A stretch of DNA of 64,000 bases, taken from Rhipidocladum racemiflorum. Its lineage: Eukaryota > Streptophyta > Magnoliopsida > Poales > Poaceae. Location: the NCBI GenBank assembly GCA_036346355.1, contig CM070569.1, positions 39,906,276 to 39,970,275 of the forward strand, read 5' to 3'. The notes under the pieces are model-generated. The model searched no databases. It saw only the letters and a list, made by a program, of their open reading frames with translations, and had not been told where the DNA came from. Made by a program: the position numbers and the translations under genes. Positions 59,101-64,000 of the stretch are shown piece after piece. Each line of letters begins with the position of its first letter. Positions within the stretch are counted from its first letter, which is position 1.

Positions 59101-59509
59101 AGCCATTTTAGAATATTTGGGACCCAATAAAATTGGTTTCGCGGAATTTGGATGAAATTTGGGGAATTAAATATTCAGGCGCGGATTGCGGGCATTAAAC
59201 AAAAGCCGCGCGAGATAAAATAGGAACGAAGGTCCAAAAATCCGGGGAATGGTTCCTAAAATCATTTTAGAATATTTGGAACACAATTGAAGTGGTTTTG
59301 GGATTTTTGGAGCATTTTATCAACTCGGGTGAAATTTCGGGTACCGGTGGGAACCTGAAAATTCGATTTTTCGACCGGAGGGGAATTAAATCCCGATTTT
59401 GGATGGGAAAGGATGCCAGGTTAATATAAACACCATGGAAACTCTAAATTTTGAATTTAATTAGTTTAAATTACCTTTTTCTCCAGAAAGCAAAACTGAG
59501 GATGTTACA
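56182..59509 (-). mobile_element. Solo LTR of a large (probably gypsy) retrotransposon (3328 bp)
   Basis: The 5-bp duplication GCGCG flanks it exactly (56177-56181 and 59510-59514). In minus orientation it begins TGTAACATCCTCAG and ends GGTCTCACA, obeying TG...CA. The size and the TGTAAC start fit the large LTRs of grass chromovirus/Tat-type gypsy elements; that superfamily call is inference. No primer-binding site or internal region adjoins either end. The frames inside are short and overlap on both strands. Confidence 0.85.
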
Positions 59510-59514
59510 GCGCG

Positions 59515-61223
59515 GCGCACGCTATCGGTTAATTGAGGCGGAAAAATGCAATTTATTTTACAAACGGAAAAACGGACAAAAACTCTTTTTTTTGTTTTTT
59601 TTTTTTTTTGCATTTTTTTGAGCATTTCGGAGCAATATTTTTGAACAAAACAAATTTTCACGGTAAAAATGGATCGGAGGGGTAAAAATTGGCAAAAACG
59701 CATTTCTTTGGTTTTCTTTTCGTATTTTTTTGTTTTTTCGGACCATTTTTCCGGCAAGGAGGTCTTTTTTTTTTGCAAAAAACAGGACTCGTACGCAATT
59801 TCGCAAATTTGCAGGGACCTTTTCGCAAAAAATCCCGTCGACACGACGCGGCCGCTTGCTGGCCATGTGACTTCGCCACGCGTCGCGGGAAAAAGCGCGG
59901 CCGCGGGAGGGACTTCGAACAGCGTGCGTCGCGAGACGGCTAACGCCGTTACCAATGCGCTACGCGGCCTACTCGGGCGAGGAAACGGCGTGCGGTGGCG
60001 TTTTATGCTTTCGTTCAGTTTTGGGTGACATGGCACGATCTCAGCCGTCCGACGGCGCGATCGGACGGCCCGGAAACGGAGGTGACGTGGATGCTCTCCG
60101 GAGCTCTCAAACCTCCGGAACTTAATATAGTTATAATTCGCTAGTTACATGGAGTACCATTATCCAATTCAGCATGCATGCCGATCGAGATCAATCCATA
60201 CATGTATACGTACGTATGGGCGTAGAAGCGACATGCATGCGATCTTGGCAGAATTGTATCTGATGTTTAGGGTCAGGGTCTATTTATTTAGGCTTAGAGT
60301 TTTTATTTATAACTTAAAGTTAATTTTTTTGGCTTAAATAATTTAAAAGTAATGAGTTTTTATACGTAGTAGAGGTGGATAATTTTATATTAACTTCGAT
60401 GACATTGAACTAAACCAATCACATTTCTTCGGTGACTTTTGACTTTTAGTTATATGAAGACTTATGGTTTTTGAAAAAGATCTCATTTGTTTAGGCTATC
60501 TTTTGGGCTTTTAGGCTAGGGAAAAAGCTCATTCAAAAAGGACCTCATTGACCATGTTTGATATAGTTGTAGCTTTTTTGCAGGAACTTTCGACTTGGTT
60601 GTATGACTGAAGGGAGTTTTGGTTTTTGACAGCATGGTTTTTAGGTAGATTGGATGTCTGTTACAAGAGAATGTTAGGTTAGCTGATCTTGATTCTACGA
60701 GCTTCAACGAGTAAATTGATAAATTGGTTATCGGGGGATTTGCAACTAATATAATTCGTCGGTGAGTTTTTGACGAATCTTACAGTGTTGATATGTTTTT
60801 GAGAAACCCCTCTATTTGTACGTGATTTTTTGAAAGAAAAAAATCTCTTAAAAAATTATAATAGCCGACTACTATCTCCCTTTGACTAGCCAGTCAATTA
60901 ATTCAGCAATATGTCTAGCTAGCCAGTAGCCAGCGAATGAAATCGATTCATACATCAAAGAGATTCAAGATAACTAGGTGCTGGCCATAGGCTGCTGCTG
61001 CTGCAAGCAGATGCGGTTGCAGGCCGCAGTAAATAAAACATGCTCATTCATGCCGGGTGCGCACCAATGGCGCCGTCCGTACGCGCGTAAGGTACACTTG
61101 AGCACAGTATTCGGCAGCAGGCAGCAGCTGTAGGATTGATCTTGCAAGATCCTCCTGGCCTATCGGTGGGCACCAGCAGGAGGGTACGAAGGGCACAATT
61201 TGATTTAAGGAGGATGGTGCTAT
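59515..61223. other. Intergenic, no gene recognised
   Basis: 59515-60120 is a repeat-like block with T-rich runs and CpG-rich pieces, including the tRNA-like segment listed separately. From 60120 to 61223 the sequence is AT-rich then mixed, with no exons recognised. Confidence 0.4.
59899..59969 (-). other. tRNA-like / pol III promoter-like segment
   Basis: On the minus strand a 71-nt segment has a perfect 7-bp outer stem (GGCCGCG with CGCGGCC), an A-box match TAGCGCATTGG and a B-box-like GTTCGAAGTC. The anticodon and T arms do not fold properly, so this is not a working tRNA. A decayed tRNA copy, a SINE head or coincidence are all possible. Confidence 0.35.
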
Positions 61224-61688
61224 CAGGGTTCACAAAACCGAACGAAATTCGCGATTTTCGTTCGGTTTTCGAGATTTCGAGCCCCACCGAAATATAAAAC
61301 CGACCAGTAAACCGGTCCAGTTCAAAAAATATTTCAAAAAATTTAAAAAATTAAAAAAAATTTATGCTATGTAAACCGAGCGGTTTTGAAAAGCCGAGCG
61401 GTTTCGAAAAACCGATGAAAACCGCTCAAGAAACCGATCGTCCAAAATGTTCAACTCGCCGAAGCGGTTTTGAGAAAACCGAAGCGGTTTTGAGAAAACC
61501 GATGGGTTTTCGAGAAAACCGAATGGTTTTCGATTTTTTTAAATTTGTTTTGAATGTTTTTTGTTCAAATGCTCGGTTTTGAAACTCTTCGGTTTCTAAC
61601 GATTTTCCAGCGATTTTTAGCTCGATATTTTCGAATTTCCAATTTCGATTTTCCATCGGTTTTTTCGGTTTCGGTTTTGTTAACCCTG
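61224..61688. mobile_element. hAT-type non-autonomous element (465 bp)
   Basis: A perfect 8-bp duplication, GGTGCTAT, flanks it (61216-61223 and 61689-61696). The termini CAGGGTTCACAAAACCG and CGGTTTTGTTAACCCTG are inverted repeats with one mismatch in 17. The interior consists mostly of AACCG/CGGTTTT words. No transposase. Confidence 0.93.
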
Positions 61689-61921
61689 GGTGCTATATCG
61701 GCTCGACACAGTAGTTCAGATCGTGGTAGATCTGGTAATTAAGCTCGACAATGTAGTTTAGATCGTGATAGACCCGGTAATTAAACACGATGGACGATAC
61801 GACCCAACACGATCGCTTGGACCGGATCCATGCCATGCCACTCTGGTATGGAAGTCCACGCCAACCCATTAGCATGAAGCATTGTGCCACTGCCTTGCCT
61901 CCGCCGCCACACCGTAGGATT

Positions 61922-62156
61922 TGTTATGATATGGATAGAGACCATATCCCCAGAGAGGACTCTATCCATGATGGGCGAATCCAAACTTATCTCTAGAAGT
62001 CCTCCACTATATATATATAGAGCATTGCCTTGTACATAATTGATCAACCTAATAAAGAGAGAGGTTTTCCATCTATATTGTGTGCGCTCTTTTCTTCTAT
62101 TCATGTGATTGCTTGGCGTGTCACGGATTGACGTGAGTGAACGATCTTGTTTTACA
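61922..62156 (+). mobile_element. Isolated copia LTR related to 52362-52576
   Basis: It starts TGTTATGATATGGATAGAG and ends GTTTTACA. It shares the order GGGCGAATCC, CTATATAT, GCATTGCCTT, CTAATAAA with the 3' LTR at 52362. It has a TATATATA box and AATAAA. Flanking 5-mers do not match, and no primer-binding site follows, so it is a solo or truncated LTR. Confidence 0.7.
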
Positions 62157-62765
62157 ATAGATTGATCTCGTGAGATCCTCCTGGCCTCCACCCAAATCCA
62201 TATATCGTTCGACCGCCACCGCTTACTTGGGTTCGTACTCGTGTCCAATAGCCACTGGATCGTGAGGAAGATCTCGGCAGCCGTCGGACTCCAACCACCC
62301 GTTCGAGCGGGAGGCGCCAATGCCGACTGCCGAGCCACGGCCATGGCATGCATTTATCGCCGGCGCAAGTACGCGGCCGCGTCCACGTAATCTCCCTCCT
62401 CGCCCCCCATATCTTTCTACGATCCACGTACGTACGCAGCCGCCATTTACTCAACTCCTTAACTTCGGCGAGCCCCCGAGTTATGGTGCCGCGCCGTGGT
62501 ACGTAAGAGCGCGCGCGCGCGCGCTACACACATCTCCGTCCGTCACCGTCCATCCATGGCTGGATCGTCAGACGCATCGGTTCATACGTCTGCCTCTAAT
62601 AAAGTGGCGCGGTAGTAGCAGCTAGCAGGCCGGCAGCAGCTAGCTAGCGCCGCGCTTCAGCTAGTGTGCGATCGATGCTAGGCTGGTGAAACTTCAATTC
62701 GATCGATCGTATCGTAGCTGGTAGAGCCAGTGAGTTGGAGCGGCTAGTGAGTGGGTGGGAGGGCC
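62157..62765. other. Upstream region and 5' UTR of the WD40 gene
   Basis: GC-rich with an alternating GC run (about 62511-62522) and several GCTAGC words near 62620-62650. No clear TATA box was found. The nearest upstream repeat is the LTR ending at 62156. Confidence 0.4.
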
Positions 62766-64000
62766 ATGGAGTTTGGGCGGCGCAAGAGCTTTAGCTTCTT
62801 CGAGGAGGACCGGAAGGCGCGGCCGGCGCACACGCCCGTGCACCACCATGCACGTGGTGGAGGAGGGAGGTCGCCGGCGCGCGAGGCCGCGGAGCCGGCG
62901 CGGATGAGCCTCTCGTCGGTGTCTGGCGCGGAGATGCCGACGATGTTGGGGGTAGGCGGCGGCGGGGGCGGAGGCGGGTGCTCGCCGTGGGTGCAGTCGC
63001 CGCTGCACGGCAGGATGCGGTTCCCGCCGTCGCCCGCGGCGATCTACCACTGCCTCGCGGCGCTGCACCGGCTCGACGGCGACGTGCACGCTCTCGCGGT
63101 GGCGCGGGGGGTGCTGTTCACGGCGTCGGACAGCGGCCGCGTCCGCGCGTGGGCAGCGCCCGGGTGCTTCAACCGCGGGTACCTCGACGTGGGGCGCGGC
63201 CGCGTGCCTGCGCTCGCCGCGTGCGGCGGGACGCTTGTCACGTCCCACAGCCGCGACCACCACGTCAGGGTGTGGACGGTGTGCGCGGCCGCCGTGTGCG
63301 ACCACATCCGCGCCAAGAAGGCGGCCACGCTCCCGGCTAAGGGCGGCCTCTCGCTCCTCCCGTTCGCCAAGAAGCGCCCGCACCACCACCGCGACACCGT
63401 GTCCTGCCTCGTGCTCCACGCCGTCGCGGGCCTCCTGTACACGGCCTCCCACGATCAGACAGTCAAGGCCTGGAAGCTCTCCGACGGCAGCTGCGTCGAC
63501 TCCTTCGTCGCCCACGACGGGCCCATCAACGCCATGCTCGTTAACGAGGCCGACGGTTGCATCTTCACGGGCTCCGCCGACGGCTCCGTCAAGATGTGGC
63601 GCCGCGTGTACGGCGGCACCACGCACGCCCTGATCATCGTGCTCCGCTCCGAGCTGTCCCCGGTCAACGCGCTGACCCTCTGCCACGCCGCGACCGGCAC
63701 CACCCGCCGGTGCTTCCTCTACGCCGGTTCCTCCGACGGCTACGTGAACGTGTGGGAGAAGGAGGCCACGGCAGGGCGGCCGGTGCACGTCGGGTTCCTG
63801 AAGGGCCACCGGCTGGCGGTGTTCTGCCTGGCCTCCGGCTGCGGCGGGCGGGTGGTGGTGAGCGGGTCGGAGGACGCGACCATGCGCGTGTGGAGGCGGG
63901 AGGGGAAGGGCGGCGCGTCGCACACATGCCTGGCCGTGATCGAGGGGCACCGCGGGCCGGTGCGGTGCCTGGCTGTGGGCGGCGGCGAGGCGGGGGAGGT
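62766..64000 (+). CDS. WD40-repeat protein, JINGUBANG-like (5' part, runs off the window)
   Basis: An open frame starts at ATG 62766 (MEFGRRKSFSFFEEDRKARP) and stays open to the window end, giving 411 codons with no stop and no obvious intron. Residues 25-75 are His/Gly-rich linker. From about residue 93 a series of WD40 repeats follows: CLAALHRLDGDVHALAV, FTASDSGRVRAW, VTSHSRDHHVRVW, YTASHDQTVKAW, FTGSADGSVKMW, YAGSSDGYVNVW, VSGSEDATMRVW, with a further repeat starting at the end. This layout, with a Leu-rich opening before the first blade, matches plant JINGUBANG-type seven-bladed WD40 scaffolds; in Arabidopsis JGB restrains pollen germination with TCP4. The opposite-strand frame of 418 codons is a by-product of GC-rich codon usage. 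Confidence 0.85.
   Translation, partial: MEFGRRKSFSFFEEDRKARPAHTPVHHHARGGGGRSPAREAAEPARMSLSSVSGAEMPTMLGVGGGGGGGGCSPWVQSPLHGRMRFPPSPAAIYHCLAALHRLDGDVHALAVARGVLFTASDSGRVRAWAAPGCFNRGYLDVGRGRVPALAACGGTLVTSHSRDHHVRVWTVCAAAVCDHIRAKKAATLPAKGGLSLLPFAKKRPHHHRDTVSCLVLHAVAGLLYTASHDQTVKAWKLSDGSCVDSFVAHDGPINAMLVNEADGCIFTGSADGSVKMWRRVYGGTTHALIIVLRSELSPVNALTLCHAATGTTRRCFLYAGSSDGYVNVWEKEATAGRPVHVGFLKGHRLAVFCLASGCGGRVVVSGSEDATMRVWRREGKGGASHTCLAVIEGHRGPVRCLAVGGGEAGE

Noticed and set aside
59899..59969. A true tRNA gene
   Set aside because: The outer stem pairs, but the anticodon and T stems do not, and no sensible anticodon loop can be drawn.
61781..62353. 190-codon minus-strand frame
   Set aside because: It runs through a copia LTR and its flank; no protein similarity recognised.
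62694..63950. 418-codon minus-strand frame
   Set aside because: It lies opposite the clear WD40 frame; GC-rich third positions on one strand commonly leave the opposite strand open. The composition is His/Arg/Ala-rich and has no known domain.

Overview
This is nuclear DNA from a plant, almost certainly a grass (Poaceae). The evidence is split genes with GT-AG introns, GC-rich first exons in monocot style, and a dense mix of grass-type transposons: Stowaway and Tourist MITEs, CACTA, hAT, Mutator-like and PIF/Harbinger elements, Sirevirus-like copia LTRs, and SINEs. I cannot name the species from sequence alone.

Five protein-coding genes can be supported. (1) An apparently intronless B3-domain protein, + strand, 12194-13228. 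(2) A seven-exon UBC25/UBE2O-like ubiquitin-conjugating enzyme, - strand, 21560-15622. (3) A five-exon MTV1/tepsin-like ENTH-domain trafficking protein, - strand, 32146-26176. (4) A twelve-exon long-form tRNase Z (ELAC2/TRZ3/TRZ4 type) with a presequence-like N-terminus, - strand, 45003-34489. (5) The 5' part of a WD40 gene of the JINGUBANG kind, + strand, from 62766 and running off the window. I assembled the exon chains by hand from splice sites and reading-frame continuity. MTV1 and tRNase Z lie next to each other in the same orientation, as I recall their Arabidopsis counterparts (At3g16270, At3g16260) also do.

Region by region. 1-10.7 kb is gene-free: fold-back repeats, a 1001-bp CACTA-type element carrying 5S rRNA-like pieces, a 1.2-kb palindrome, and an LTR plus gag fragment of a Sirevirus-like copia. 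10.7-15 kb holds two hAT-type elements, a SINE and the B3 gene. 15.6-21.6 kb is the UBC gene, whose 2.9-kb fourth intron holds a perfect 388-bp tandem duplication that copies a splice acceptor. 22-25.3 kb is repeats (hAT, fold-back, Mutator-like). 26-45 kb holds MTV1 and tRNase Z; their introns have absorbed MITEs, a solo LTR and hAT elements, with two insertions nested inside a third in one tRNase Z intron. 45.9-59.5 kb is a retrotransposon block: two solo LTRs with intact target-site duplications, a decayed copia element, and a PIF-like element that has captured an exon of class III alcohol dehydrogenase. 59.5-62.7 kb has a hAT-type element, an LTR and otherwise unremarkable sequence before the WD40 gene.

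The genes are unrelated housekeeping or regulatory genes and do not form a shared pathway. I see no new multi-gene system. The novelty lies in the mobile elements and in what they carry or alter. All family assignments rest on recognition by eye; no database search was run.
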